Assembly (NCBI RefSeq): GCF_002078875.1
Contig: NC_034419.1
Location: 18,073,090-18,137,089 of the forward strand
From: Numida meleagris
Lineage: Eukaryota; Chordata; Aves; Galliformes; Numididae
Reading direction: 5' to 3'
DNA length: 64,000 bases
Part shown: piece by piece, positions 52,101 through 63,324 of the stretch
Numbering within the stretch: the first letter of the stretch is position 1
Layout: each line of letters begins with the position of its first letter
Position numbers and translations under genes: made by a program
Notes under the pieces: generated by a model
What the model saw: only the letters and a program-made list of their open reading frames with translations
Databases searched by the model: none
Told to the model about the DNA's origin: nothing

Positions 52101-53315
52101 ATGGGCAGGTTACGAGGAGCAATGTTTGAACTCTTCTCGTAGAACAAACCTTGCCCACACCAAAGCAAGGAGCTTTGAGAAAGGGACTCAAGCAACCTGC
52201 TGAAGCACCTATCTGAAAGTAACAGCTTGGCTGTCCCCCCGCTTCAGTTCTGCTATGGCAAGTTTTAAGCCAAGTGAGTTGCAAGACAAAGATCCTCCTT
52301 CAGGAAGGCAGTTTTAGCGCATCATAAATGCCCAGCTAGACTGAGCGTATTGCTGAATTGGTCTTCAGTTTTCCAGGAAAGGTCAAATGTTCCACCCCTC
52401 GTTCCTTAATCCCCGTTAAATACACGGCCATGTGTCACTGCCTTGGGAGCCAAATATCAGTGCTCCCTGATGGCATGGGAAGATCTAGACCACTAACCAC
52501 ATATTTCTAGAATCAAAACACGACTTCAGTCCTAAGCCTCGAGTCCCTTTTCTAAAGCTGATGGTGTCCCTTTCACTTCCATCTCGTTAGGCTGAACTTC
52601 CGCAGTACCCACTCAAGAGCACTATAAGTGCTGCAGCAGTTTCTGCTAAGAAATGTGCCTTATAAACTGGTTACTTGTCCTGGGAGAGCACGTGTAGCAG
52701 CTGGTATGGAACACAACAGTTATGTCGGTGTGAGAAGGAGCCACGTGCTATTCCTGAAAGCCTGTACGTGGCTCATACTGCTCATCTCCATGATGCTGCA
52801 AAGCAGGATGTGTTATATTTACTTTGGTTTTCCTCGTTTCTTTCTCACATCAGTTTCAGCTCTGCCCCATAAAGTACTCAAACAATCTCCTAAGATAGCT
52901 GTAGTTCACCATGCTAATCATACTACGTTTTCAGTTATTCACCAGTCATTACTCTCTTCAGTTTGGGGTCGTATTTTCCTGTCTTCAGCATTTCTCACAG
53001 GCTCTGATGGTGCCCAGAGCACTAATTGCTCCCAGAAGCTGAGCCGGTCGCCAGGTCTGGGGTGCTGGGGACTTCATGCTCTTGGAGAATCATTTCAGTC
53101 ACAAATGGGAGAGAAAGAAACATTGGAGCACATTTGAGCGCTTACTTATTGGACTTTGATTCTTTAGTTGCTCATTGGAAACAGATGTTTCTACCTCCAG
53201 GATTGATTTTTATTATCTCTAGACACGATTTGCCCTAAAATCAATATAATAATGTAAAATGTCATTGCTGATAGAGGGCATTGACCTGCAATGCATTTAT
53301 TAACTCCCTCTGATT

Positions 53316-53330
53316 AAAAAAAAAAAAAAA
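53316..53330. repeat. A15 homopolymer
   Basis: Fifteen A residues are followed by GGAAAACAGC. No retroposed gene body was recognised upstream. Confidence 0.9.
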
Positions 53331-54434
53331 GGAAAACAGCAACATGCTAACATGCTGATATTCCATAAAGAGAAGGAATGAGTCCCAAACACATTATAAT
53401 TTGTCTAAAAAAAAAAACTGTTTTAAAATCTTGTCTGTGAAATCTGAAATTGTTTATGCAGATTTCACTAATGCAGATTAAGTACGAAATGTAGGTGGAC
53501 TTGTAACATTAATGGCTGTTTAAGACAATCAGTTAATTAGAAGGTTAATCAAACTTGCAAGTACTACTTGTCAGCCTGGGTCCACATAAGGAATATCAGC
53601 AATGTGGATGGAAATTCAGCCCTGGAAAAGGCAGCATTCTGTCTATTTTCTGCAGCACTGGGTGCAGCCCTGTGAGCTTGGCGTCACTTCCCTTTGCCTT
53701 ACCTTCTTGTTTGAAGCATCTGGTCATGGAACATAAACTCTTGCACCTGAGCATTTGTGCTTGAACCTGGACTTACCTTGTCACCTGCATTGGCTTTCGT
53801 TAGGCCAAAAATAGACCCAAATTATGTTCCTTCTGTCCCTAAGTAGCCGCTGCAGTTTTTACTTTCTGCCAAGAAAGGGAAAGTTCTGATTTGTGTCCAT
53901 TTCTCTTCCATCAGTATTTACAACGCTTTGCCTCAGAAGGCATTGTTAAGTTTTGGGAGGAATTCCGATTCCTTCAGTTTTTTGCCACAGATAAATAAGT
54001 CAAAAACCAGAGTATTGCTTTCTCTTCTCTCTCTTTTGACCTCCTCTATGCTAAGCCAGAAGCTTATTTGGCGTTTAGGCAGTAGTTAAACAGAAACCAG
54101 CTCTGGGAATGCTGACATTATTTCTTCTTTAGATTACTCTCTGAGATGCTCGGGTCTGCTGACACGAGGCCAACAACAGCAGGGTATGACAGTTCAGTCT
54201 TTTGTCATAGTGAAAATGTCCTCCTCCATCCCGAGCTGACCTCACTGTTTGCTGAGTGCCTTGATACCCGCAGATCTGCGGTGCTGCAGTTTCTAATGTC
54301 ACTGAATCCCCTCCCTATGGAGCTGAGCGCAGCCACCACAGCTGAGCCATATTGGACATGAGTGTATTTGGAAATGGGATGCCAAGAGCCGAGGAATGCA
54401 AACAAATCTGCCTTCCTGTAGGTAGAACCCCTCT

Positions 54435-54445
54435 CCCCCCCCCCC
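54435..54445. repeat. C11 homopolymer
   Basis: Eleven C residues lie in intron DNA, a likely site of length variation and sequencing error. Confidence 0.85.
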
Positions 54446-55049
54446 ATCCCATGGAAGTCTTGCTGCTTGGTACCGCACACGTGGGGCTGCTTCTTGCTCT
54501 GCCCTTGTCCTCTTGTGTCATTCCGAGATATTTGCCTGCTCTGGACTGACTTGTTGGGTTGCTTTTTTTTTTTTAAACAAAAAAGTAAGCGTTATCTGTG
54601 AGTGTCAACCTCTGCCTCACTTTATGTCATTTATGTCATGCCTCTGTGGATGGTATCCCACTGTGTCGTGTCCTCCAGATCAATACGATACAACACAACT
54701 CCACGTGAGCTACAACAAGCAAGCCCAGCCATGCAAAGCTGTTTATCCTAAACAAGTAATCCCTCCTAATAGATACCCAATCAATAGCAAACCAGGGTGA
54801 GAAGGCTTCCCTTCAGGCTAGGGAACTGCTCCAGCCCACAGTGCACACAGCCTGCAACTCTGCAGCAAGTATGCAGTGCAGCTTCCCCGGATGGGGCACA
54901 GAGCACAGTCTGTGGCAGCTCCCTGTTAGCAGGGCACAGGGGACGCAAGCACAGCAGCTGCAGATGGGAAACACTGCTCAGCTCCTTATCTTCTTCCAAA
55001 CTGAAAGCGAGCAAGAAAACTTGGTGAAGATCTCTGCTGATGTAAGCCA

Positions 55050-55112
55050 AATCATAGAACGGCTTGGATTGGAACGGACCTTGAAGATCATGTAGTTCCA
55101 ACCCCCCCAGTG
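55050..55112 (-). repeat. CR1 LINE fragment (3' terminus)
   Basis: The + strand shows AATCATAGAACGGCTTGGAT, TGGAACGGACCTTGAAGATC and ATGTAGTTCCAACCCCCC, the reverse complement of a CR1 3' end. It is only about 60 bp long. Confidence 0.92.
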
Positions 55113-57689
55113 CACTAAATGAGGCAGAAATACAGTGAACTCTCAATGCACTGCAGCAGTAACACCAAAGGATGCCACTCAGGACACACGTGGGTAAGGA
55201 GAGCTGCAGTGATCCCTGCATGCCCAGGGGCTGCTGAGCCATCCTGGCATGCATTTGCTCTGCTGAGGGTCTGCCTGTCGGCAGGCGAGGAAAATTGTGT
55301 GTAGAAAGAATATCACATGTTTCCGTCCCATGGCAAGCACAGAAACTGTGTTGGAGAAAGCGCTGACGTGCGAGGAGGCAGCAGGGAGCTGCCCTGCTTC
55401 CCTGAGCCATCAGTGACACCTAGAGCCAGAGCCCCGCAGGGGGCACGCTGCACCCTGAGCCTGGGCTGCACAGCACAGCCAAGCCAGGCTGAAAGCCAGG
55501 TTATTCTGCACCCTGATGAGGAGCTTTTCATCCCCTGGGAGCAATCCCTTTGGCATTCAGCATTTGCCTGTTTCTTGTTCAGAAACTCAGTGGTAATGCC
55601 AGACAAGCTGTTACGGCGCTGGCTCGGGGCAGTTGTGCTCCCTTTTCTCCTTGCTGGGATGGTTTTGTGAGAGGTGCCCGGTGCTGCTTCCCTTGGCGGG
55701 GGCTCACTGCCCCTCAGAGAACAACTGATAGACAGCGTAATTCTGGTATTGTTAAAGCACTCACCAGTTGTTGCTGAAATGGTGCCTGATGTTACAGATT
55801 TTGAAAATGCAAATCTAATAATTTTGGTTACCGCTTGGCCACGTACCACCGAGATGTGCCTATATGGGCCGCCCTCGATTGGCTTCTGAATAATGTTTTC
55901 TATTTGCTGCTCTGCTCAGGTTATTCCTGAGCGAAGGGGCGAGGGGGTGGTTTTGTTTTTCAGCTTTTCCAGTCCTTGAGAAGAGATTGGTAAGCATTCT
56001 CCTTGGGGTGATTTGCAGAGGGCTTTGCAGGGGGCTCCCACAGATGCCAAGCATGGCTGGGGTCAGAGCCTGCGCTGCGCGTCATTTGTCATCGTGCCCT
56101 ATCAGCCGCTCCTCTAACCCACTGTGCTCAGTTCTAAGATTGCAATGCTTCTTGACATGATTGGATTGAAACCTGGGGGCCTGATTTTCAAAGGCACTGG
56201 GCATTTGCATCCCCTACAGCTTCCACAGGAGCTGCGCTAAGCTGCTCTGGGAAATAGGTCATACCAAACATCCATGTTTCATTCTTTATATTTTTATAAG
56301 CTCTGTGTATTTCAACAGGAAGAATCAGATCTATGGTGTGGACTTCCTGCCTCTTGCAGAAAGTTCCAGAGAGAAGAGGGCTATCCACAGCAGAACCTCA
56401 CTGCTGATGCTTGTTGAGCACCATGGTGTGCATGGTGCTTTGTGGGATGCGTCTAGCAGCACTCAGGGCAGTGTAGGAGGCACTCATTGCATCTCAGAAT
56501 CATGTCCTTCGTAAACATTTTAAACACTGATGCGAAGGCTCTTTGAGCTGGCAGTGAAATCTTTTTCCACTAATTCCTGTAGACTTTTGAAGTGAAAAGT
56601 TTTGCCCAGCACATGTATTTTTGCAGTGCCATTACTATTTTAGCAGAGAGTTAAGCAGTTGTCTAGGAGTCCCTGGGTTGAAGTAGGTAAGATTTTGATT
56701 TCATATACTAGAGAATGAATAATGCCTGTATTATTTTACCATGACATCTGTGCGGAATAGATTTTTGGAATAAGCAAAAATATCTATCTATATAAGACTT
56801 TCAGACTTTTGGTCTCATTGTTAAGCAATATTTTTTCTCCTTTTCATTTCCTCTGAGGCCCTGTTGAAAAAAAATTACAGCATTTTTGTCAACAGAAATG
56901 AAAGACAAATGTTAACTTTAACGGCAGAGGGAATTCATGGGCACAGATAAGGGGCTGAAGTCTGCATAATGTGTCGTGGCTCATCTTTCTATGGCACCAT
57001 TTTGTTTGCACTGCATGACTAAAGTTAGAAATGGACAAGGAAATCAGTGGTGAACTCCAACTGGGAATAAGGGGTTGGTCCCAAAGCCCAGGGTGGAGCT
57101 GGTACAAGACAGATAGGACTTCCCACATCACCGATATCTCCAGTCTTCTGACTTTCCTCTGTCAATATCATGTATCAGAAAATGACCAATTCTCACCTTT
57201 CTTCTGCTACATCTCCCCAAAATACTTCCTCCGTTCCCAGTCATCAGGTCAGTGACTTCTTGTTTATGACCACCGAGATCCTAAAAGAGGAGTCAGTCTG
57301 ACTCATTAACCACCCACATCAGCTGGCCATGACACACAGGACCCACGTTTCACCCCCAAGCCTCTCTACTTGGTTTGTTGGGGCAGTTTCAGTTTGCATC
57401 TTGTGCAGGGTTCAGCTGGTATCACTTGTTGTTTATACTTATTCTTTATGTGGGCCCTCCTCAAAGAGAAAAACATGAATTTTAAAAGGTGAAAGGTGTA
57501 AGGATAAAATCAAAGATGTGGTAGTTCTGTTATTGCCTTAAGGATCTTCCAGAGTAACCACTGTGAATTTTTCAAACTCTGGTGGTGATGCTGTAGTTGT
57601 GGTAGATTGCTTAGGATCGTTTTCAGCTCCACATCTATCTCAATCCGAGAAAGGATTAATATTTTTTTTCCTGTTTTCTTCGTTTGTAG

Positions 57690-57865
57690 ATCCAACTCGG
57701 GTTATGGTGTCACCTTTCAGCATGGATGTCACTGTTGGAGAAAGTATTGTCCTGCCTTGCCAGGTGTCTCATGATCACTCACTCGATATCATGTTTACCT
57801 GGTCATTCAATGGACACCTGATAGACTTCGAAAAAGATGGGGATCACTTTGAAAGAGTCGGAGGG
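57690..57865 (+). CDS. CNTN4: CNTN4 exon, N-terminal half of Ig6
   Basis: This 176-nt exon (phase 1 in, phase 0 out) encodes (D)[37 protein letters not shown] and [21 protein letters not shown]. The first Ig6 cysteine is in IVLPCQVS, and the core Trp is in FTWSFNG. The insertion SHDHSLDI between strands is typical of contactin Ig6. The acceptor is CGTTTGTAG after a T-rich tract and the donor is GGG|GTAAGT. The domain is completed by the exon at 59604 after a 1.7-kb intron. Confidence 0.96.
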
Positions 57866-59603
57866 GTAAGTATCAATTCTAAAGCAATCTTCCCAATGGG
57901 TTTCTCTTGCATTGGCAGTCTCAGAAATAACTGCAGGTAACACACAGAAGGGCTGCCAGCAGGAGAAATGGATTTGACTAAGCTGACGCTAGGAGACGTT
58001 ATCTTATGTCTCATAGACTGAGAAAATAGGCATTGACAGTACACTGCTTTGTTACAGTTGATGCAGTATTGTTATAATTGCTTAATGACATGCCCTGAGC
58101 CTGAAGGCATGAATGATGTTTTACCTTTGCAGTGAACTGGATGTCAGAAGACCTATAGAGCAAAAAAAATACCATTTCACTTTCCAAGAAAAAAACAAAA
58201 GAAAAAAGGGGGCAAAATGTAACAGCCATAGAACTTTGTATTTATACAGAAACTAGGGCTGGCACATTTACATGACCATATTTTTCTCCTGTGACAACGT
58301 GCTTAAAGTAAGTACTTTTCCTCTACACAAAATGATCTTCATGGTGCTACAGATGTCACTGACCATTGGAGGTGACGTTTCTTCTCAGTGTTATCTGTGC
58401 GCATTTCCTGGTGATGACACATTGGTGTCTTTGGGTTCTTTATTGCTTGCTCGTTTGTAGGAAACCCAGGCTGTACCCAATGATGCTGCAAATTTCTGTA
58501 ATGTCAAAGAATTGTTTGTTTGAGGTTTAAATACCATACTCATGGAAGCCTGATAGCTGGAAGAGTCAGGTGTGAGAAAAAGAAGGAGCAAAAGAAGAAG
58601 AAAACAAATACATTCTCAGCAAAGGTAGAGGACAGAAGAGTAGAGAGCGTTGCATGTTACCCCAAGGGAGGCTTTACAAAGTCACGCACCGTGCCAGGTT
58701 TCGGGCAGACGAGCAGTCTGTCTTTGCATTTGTCAGGAGTGAAATTTGATGCTGAAAGTAAAAGGAAATACAATTTACAAGCTTTGCTGTTATCCCTTAA
58801 AAAAAAAAAATCATTAAAAGATGCGTGTAAAGATTTTTGCCTAGGGTGCACATCAGCAGTGACAGCTCTTCCCTGTGACTGTGCTTGATTGGGCTGCAAA
58901 GCTAAAATTATGAACTGTATTAATATTCTTTGGTCTGAAAGCCACAATCACAAGGTTACCCTGAGATTTCTAATGTATTGAGTGCTTTGTGTCTGGAGAA
59001 ACATTTAGAAAGAGTTTGGAGCTTCCTATACATACAGAAACATAATTAGTTCTATTCAACAGTTAATCAGACATGCATTTGGCATTTGGAAAACAAATTA
59101 CCGCTGTTAGGTGATGCAAGATTTCCTAGGAGAGTGCTGTTCTCATGATCTTTAGTACAGAAACGCCGGGCAATCAAAATGCTGGCCGTAAGACAAGGCT
59201 GCTATTGCAGATGTCTCATAATTTGGGCTCGTTTGTGCTTACAAAATAGATGTTGACACAACTTAGACATCTGAATGGTGAAGAGGCTATAAATTAGATA
59301 TCCAGAGAGTTGAAGGAGGAATTGAGGCAAACCTGCATAGGCTGTCACATTGTTTTAATGGGGAAACTGCTTAACGGACCCAAACCTGGCTCCCCTGCCC
59401 CTTGCAGAAGCCATAATTGTAGAAGCGCTCCCGCTCTTATCTTCAAGGCAGACTCACATAATTTTAATAGGCCACGGCTTGCATTACGAATGTTTTCATC
59501 AGCCAGTGTAAAATAAATCCATTAGTCACAGTGTCCTTCATGTGATAATGATGTTTAGCGCTCATTAAAAAGTAATTGTAACCACTTTTCTCTACTTTAT
59601 CAG
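57866..59603 (+). other. Intron, 1,738 bp, inside Ig6
   Basis: This phase-0 intron ends in the CAGCAG tandem acceptor. Its last 200 bp are AT-rich and may include conserved splicing or regulatory sequence. No mobile element was recognised. Confidence 0.85.
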
Positions 59604-59724
59604 CAGGATTCAGCTGGTGATTTGATGATCAGAAGCATCCAGCTGAAGCATGCTGGGAAATACGTCTGCATGGTGCAAACAAGTGTGGACAAGCTATCTG
59701 CTGCTGCAGACCTGATTGTAAGAG
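59604..59724 (+). CDS. CNTN4: CNTN4 exon, C-terminal half of Ig6 (tandem CAGCAG acceptor)
   Basis: This 121-nt exon (phase 0 in, phase 1 out) encodes [34 protein letters not shown] and ADLIVR with a split Gly codon. The second Ig6 cysteine is in H-A-G-K-Y-V-C; the usual Asp of the D-x-G-x-Y-x-C motif is His here, as in other contactins. The acceptor is a CAGCAG tandem: using the first AG starts the exon at 59604 and adds Gln, and using the second starts it at 59607 without Gln. The first is chosen because human CNTN4, as I recall it, has Gln here. The donor G|GTATTT departs from consensus at +4 and +5 and is the weakest-looking donor in the window. Confidence 0.95.
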
Positions 59725-59738
59725 GTATTTGAATTTTG

Positions 59739-59757
59739 TTACTGTTGTTGTTGTTGT
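59739..59757. repeat. TTG trinucleotide repeat
   Basis: This short, slightly interrupted TTG run lies 15 bp inside the intron after the Ig6 exon with the weak donor. Its U/G-rich character could bind CELF-type splicing regulators. Confidence 0.6.
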
Positions 59758-60338
59758 AAAATTTCTTTTTTTTCTTATCTTCTGCTGCTGGTAAGACAAT
59801 TCCTGGGCTCGGAGACATTCGTTAGGATCCCAGCATCTTGTAATTAATCTAAGAAATAAGCTCTAAGTACAAGCTGCAGTTCACAGTACATTTTCAAGCA
59901 GCATACATAAAGCTGCTTTCATATATGCGTACCCGTACAACAGACACACAGCACAGATAAACATACTAGTACATGTTCGTGTCCTGAATGCAAAACTTGC
60001 ACCAGCTGAGCACATTTACTTGTTGAACTTTGCAGCAGAAATTGTCTCTAGCTTGTTCATTGCGTTCCTTTGCAGTTGTTCCTTTTCTAGAATAAACGTG
60101 ATTTGGTAACCTCACTGATTTTTCAGGTTCTATTTGTTACCATACGTATTTTAAATATGACTTTAATGGAAATGCGATTAATTAACCTGAGTCTGAATCT
60201 TTACCAAAAAAAATTATATTTTTCCTACACGTGAGCTTTGAGAAGCGTGAAGCTGAGTCTTGCCCCGTTTTCCTCCATGCCAATTTTGAATTTGTCCTCC
60301 CCCCAGAAAATGTTTAAGATAGGTACTTCATAAGCACT

Positions 60339-60420
60339 CTGCTCTGGCTGTCCCTGCTTGAGCAAGGGTTGCACTACGTGGATCCGGAGGTCCATTCCAA
60401 CCTCAACCATTCTGTGAAAT
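60339..60420 (+). repeat. CR1 LINE fragment (3' terminus)
   Basis: This is sense-strand CR1: CTGCTCTGGCTGTCCCTGC, TTGAGCAAGGGTTG and TCCATTCCAACCTCAACCAT, then TCTGTGAAAT. Several substitutions are present in the middle. Confidence 0.88.
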
Positions 60421-61769
60421 TATAGTTTCCAAGTCTTCCATGTAGCAAAAAATCTCAGACAACTCAACAGAAGTAGGAGCACATGAAAAAGAAGTGAGAA
60501 ATTCTCTCCTTATCAAATCCGGGCCACCCGTTTTGCTTTGGTCCCTCTGAATGTCTCATTTCATCTACTAATGTAACGTTTATGGCCGCATCGTGCAGCA
60601 GTCAGCCCATGCGGTTTGGGTTATTCTTTTTGTACACACATTTCAAAACAGCCTGCTGTAAGAACCTCAATTAGGTAATTTCCTTAGCATTGGCTCTGTA
60701 AACTAACAGGAGGAACATCACATTCTCACAGGAAAGTGCCCACTGGTGACAGCAAAAATACTGCTCTCGTCCCTCCCTCAAAGCGTCAGCAGGGACGTCT
60801 CCGTGCAGGCCGGTGGTCCTGTGGCTGCACCAGGAGCTGTGCTGCACCGTGCCCCCCACTGTATAACATTGGGAAATATCCCTGGGCTGTGAGACTGGAG
60901 GGGGAGGCGAATAGCTGCTGCGTAAATAGAGGTTTCATAATAGATGTTGTAAGTTTTTATAAATACATAGTCAGCTGAGCTATGTCAAGATGATGTGATG
61001 CAGCCCTAGGGAAAGGCTGTTATATCCATGCCAGGCTTCAGCAGTACCATGTATTTAGGGGATTTGAACTCCTACTGACAGACCACCCAGTTCCAAACTG
61101 GTTATCTCATCTACTTGAGTCAAGATGCAGCTGCTAATTCCTTCTTGTTTCCTCTGGTCACTGTATGAAGGTACCAGAGACTCTCTCCCCTCTGTTGACC
61201 TTGAGATAGCACCTGCATTAATGTCTCTGAATTAATCTGGCATGCTGCACACTGCCAAGAAGTATATTTGGAAATGTTGGGAGTAGCCATCATTATTCCA
61301 AGACAAGAAGATGGGTCATGTCAGTATCAGCCGAGCAGGAGGAGTAATTTGTGAAGGATGCAGTGAAATTTCATTGGGGTGGAAGGACTGGAGGAGTTGA
61401 ACAAGGCTGCATTGCATGATTGATTTCCCCCCAGTCAAGCAAAATGACTTAGAATTTTAATTTCTTAGAAATTAAATCTGGCTGTACCTGCTGAAAGTTT
61501 CATTATAAAGACAAGGCACTGGAAGTTTCAGGGTATTTTAGATATTTGAGTATTTCCAGGTCTTAATATCATTTGAGAATAATTTTAGACCAAAGTGGAA
61601 GAGTGAAGAGAAGAGTTCGCTATAAAACGGCGCCTTGGTACCGCTACTGATGGGCATGGCCATGTGATGCAAGAGAGAGGTCACTTCTCTGGTAGAAGGG
61701 TCCTGTAGGGCAGGAAGGCCAGAGTCAGCGCCCAACTTCCAGCAATCCCCCCTGCAATGTTTCTAACAG

Positions 61770-61928
61770 GTCCCCCCGGCCCACCCGAGGACGTGACGAT
61801 CGATGAGATCACCGACACCACGGCCCAGCTGTCCTGGAGGCCCGGAGCAGACAACCACAGCCCCATCACGATGTACGTGGTGCAGGCCCGGACGCCCTTC
61901 TCAGTGGGCTGGCAGGCCGTGAGCACAG
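61770..61928 (+). CDS. CNTN4: CNTN4 exon, N-terminal half of FNIII-1
   Basis: This 159-nt exon (phase 1 in, phase 1 out) encodes (G)[37 protein letters not shown] and [23 protein letters not shown] is the Ig6-FNIII linker and the first strand, and the core Trp of FNIII strand B is in LSWRPG. NHS is an N-glycosylation sequon. The acceptor TTTCTAACAG has only a short pyrimidine run, preceded by purine-containing sequence, so it looks weak; the donor G|GTAAGG is good. The exon is symmetric and a multiple of 3, so skipping would delete 53 residues in frame, the first half of the FNIII-1 domain. Confidence 0.96.
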
Positions 61929-62640
61929 GTAAGGGCCGCGCTGACCCGCTGAGCTGGGCTGCTGGAGAAGGAACCCATCGGGAACTGCTGAGCCGCAGTT
62001 CTGCTCTCAGAGGGATTTCACTGGCTGCAGGACACTGCGCTTCTTAACTGGTTTCAAGTCTGGCAACCCAAAGATTTAGGGTCCAGTCAGTGCTATTACT
62101 CATCCATTTTTCTCATGAATGTTTAAGGGAAAACAGAATGAATTCCTATCTTTTGTTGCCTCGCTGGAGATATACAGCAGTAATTGTGTCTATAAAGATA
62201 TCCCTCAGGGACAGACCGTGTCATCTGGCCTATCTTTAAGTAGAATTATTTTCCTGATAGAGGGAAAAATCCCATGATGTAATTGCTCATTCCACCAGAG
62301 GTTAATTCTATTCCAGTAACCATTAAATAGAGGGAACAGTGCAGTCTAAAAGGAGAAAAAGAACAACTTGTACACCTGTTGTCTGGACACCTTGTTTTCA
62401 GAAAGTGGCAATTTAAGAGAAACTTTTTAATAGCTGGAATTTCTGTGCTAAAAGCACGGTGTTTTAATGCTCTTTAGCAATTAATAAAACATGAAAAATG
62501 AGAAAACATTTGACAATCCTCATTTACTTTGTATCTGTGTTAATCCCTCACTGCTAAGGGCATCCAGCAGGACCTTTTCTCAGCCTTTTGTAATACTTCT
62601 GGTGGTTTTATCTGCACCCCTGACTTGTGGCTGTCTCCAG
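61929..62640 (+). other. Intron, 712 bp, inside FNIII-1
   Basis: This phase-1 intron has donor GTAAGG and acceptor CTGTCTCCAG. Nothing else was recognised. Confidence 0.88.
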
Positions 62641-62790
62641 TTCCAGAGGTGATCGACGGCAGGACATTCACAGCCACTGTGGTGGGCCTCAACCCTTGGG
62701 TTGAGTACGAGTTTCGAGTCGTGGCTGCCAACCTGATTGGGATAGGGGAACCCAGCAGACCTTCAGAGAACAGAAGAACTGAAGAAGCTC
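62641..62790 (+). CDS. CNTN4: CNTN4 exon, C-terminal half of FNIII-1
   Basis: This 150-nt exon (phase 1 in, phase 1 out) encodes (V)[35 protein letters not shown] and [14 protein letters not shown] with a split Leu codon. It holds the FNIII Tyr-corner region ([15 protein letters not shown]) and the closing G-strand. The acceptor is GGCTGTCTCCAG and the donor C|GTAAGT. Like the previous exon it is symmetric (50 residues), so FNIII-1 is built from two frame-neutral units of 159 and 150 nt. Confidence 0.96.
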
Positions 62791-63099
62791 GTAAGTAGCA
62801 GCGGGCAGCTGACTTCAGTCTGGTCCCATAACTGCTCTTAAAGGACATGTTACAAGTCTTGAGAGCTGTAATGCTCCCGGATGCTGTCCCTGTCACTTGG
62901 TCTGGTCGAAAAGGGTCACAGCCAGGGGTAGCCTCAGGGTGGAGGTACAGAGATCTGTGTCTGTCGTGGGAAACGTGCCTCCTCTGCTCCCTCTTAGCCT
63001 GTAATGGAACAGGCTGTGAAATATGAAAATATGTAAAAGCCCTTTTTATGGAAAATAAATGTTTAAACTAAACAATTAGAGGCTGAATACACAAGTTAA

Positions 63100-63137
63100 T
63101 TGACATACTTTTCATATACTATTATTGACATACTTTT
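63100..63137. repeat. Direct repeat pair, 13 bp
   Basis: TTGACATACTTTT occurs twice, 25 bp apart, in the intron before the FNIII-2 exon. Confidence 0.85.
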
Positions 63138-63294
63138 AATGTGCTGTTTGCCATGGCAAATTAGTCATTTGCTAATGTTTCCGATACCCAGCAGAGGAAG
63201 GCCACGGAGTCCTGTAGCTTGTTCATTTCAACACACTCTGGTTTCAAAATCCCCATGTGCGTTTTTAGTGCTATCTACAGTTCTGCGTCATCTT

Positions 63295-63320
63295 CTTTTT
63301 TTTTTTTTTTTTTTTTTTTT
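63295..63320 (+). repeat. T26 homopolymer forming the polypyrimidine tract of an acceptor
   Basis: There are twenty-six consecutive T residues, then GCAG, then the FNIII-2 exon. The tract acts as the U2AF binding site, and its length is likely to vary between individuals. Confidence 0.9.
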
Positions 63321-63324
63321 GCAG

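Larger units (their letters stand above)
40267..57689 (+). other. Intron, 17,423 bp, Ig5 to Ig6
   Basis: This phase-1 intron contains a pyrimidine tract (42085-42133), a probable MIR relic (49050-49165), a 15-A run (53316-53330), an 11-C run (54435-54445) and a CR1 fragment (55050-55112). An AT-rich block at about 51080-51345 has TCF-like and PBX-like motifs. No further exon is expected, because the flanking exons are contiguous in the contactin reading frame. Confidence 0.85.
59725..61769 (+). other. Intron, 2,045 bp, Ig6 to FNIII-1
   Basis: This phase-1 intron begins with a short TTG repeat (59739-59757) and carries a plus-strand CR1 3' end at 60339-60420. The last 100 bp before the acceptor are purine-containing, giving a poor polypyrimidine tract. 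Confidence 0.85.
62791..63324 (+). other. Intron, 534 bp, FNIII-1 to FNIII-2
   Basis: This phase-1 intron has a GTAAGT donor. It contains two copies of TTGACATACTTTT spaced 25 bp apart (63100-63112 and 63125-63137) and ends with a 26-T run and GCAG. Confidence 0.88.

Noticed and set aside
54781..55419. 212-codon open frame on the minus strand, the longest in the window
   Set aside because: It overlaps a CR1 fragment, has no recognisable domain, and is interleaved with equally open frames on the + strand in GC-richer intron DNA. A gene here would need conservation or transcript evidence.
55313..55849. 178-codon minus-strand frame
   Set aside because: It shows no domain and there is a similar-length open frame on the opposite strand, as expected in GC-rich intron DNA.
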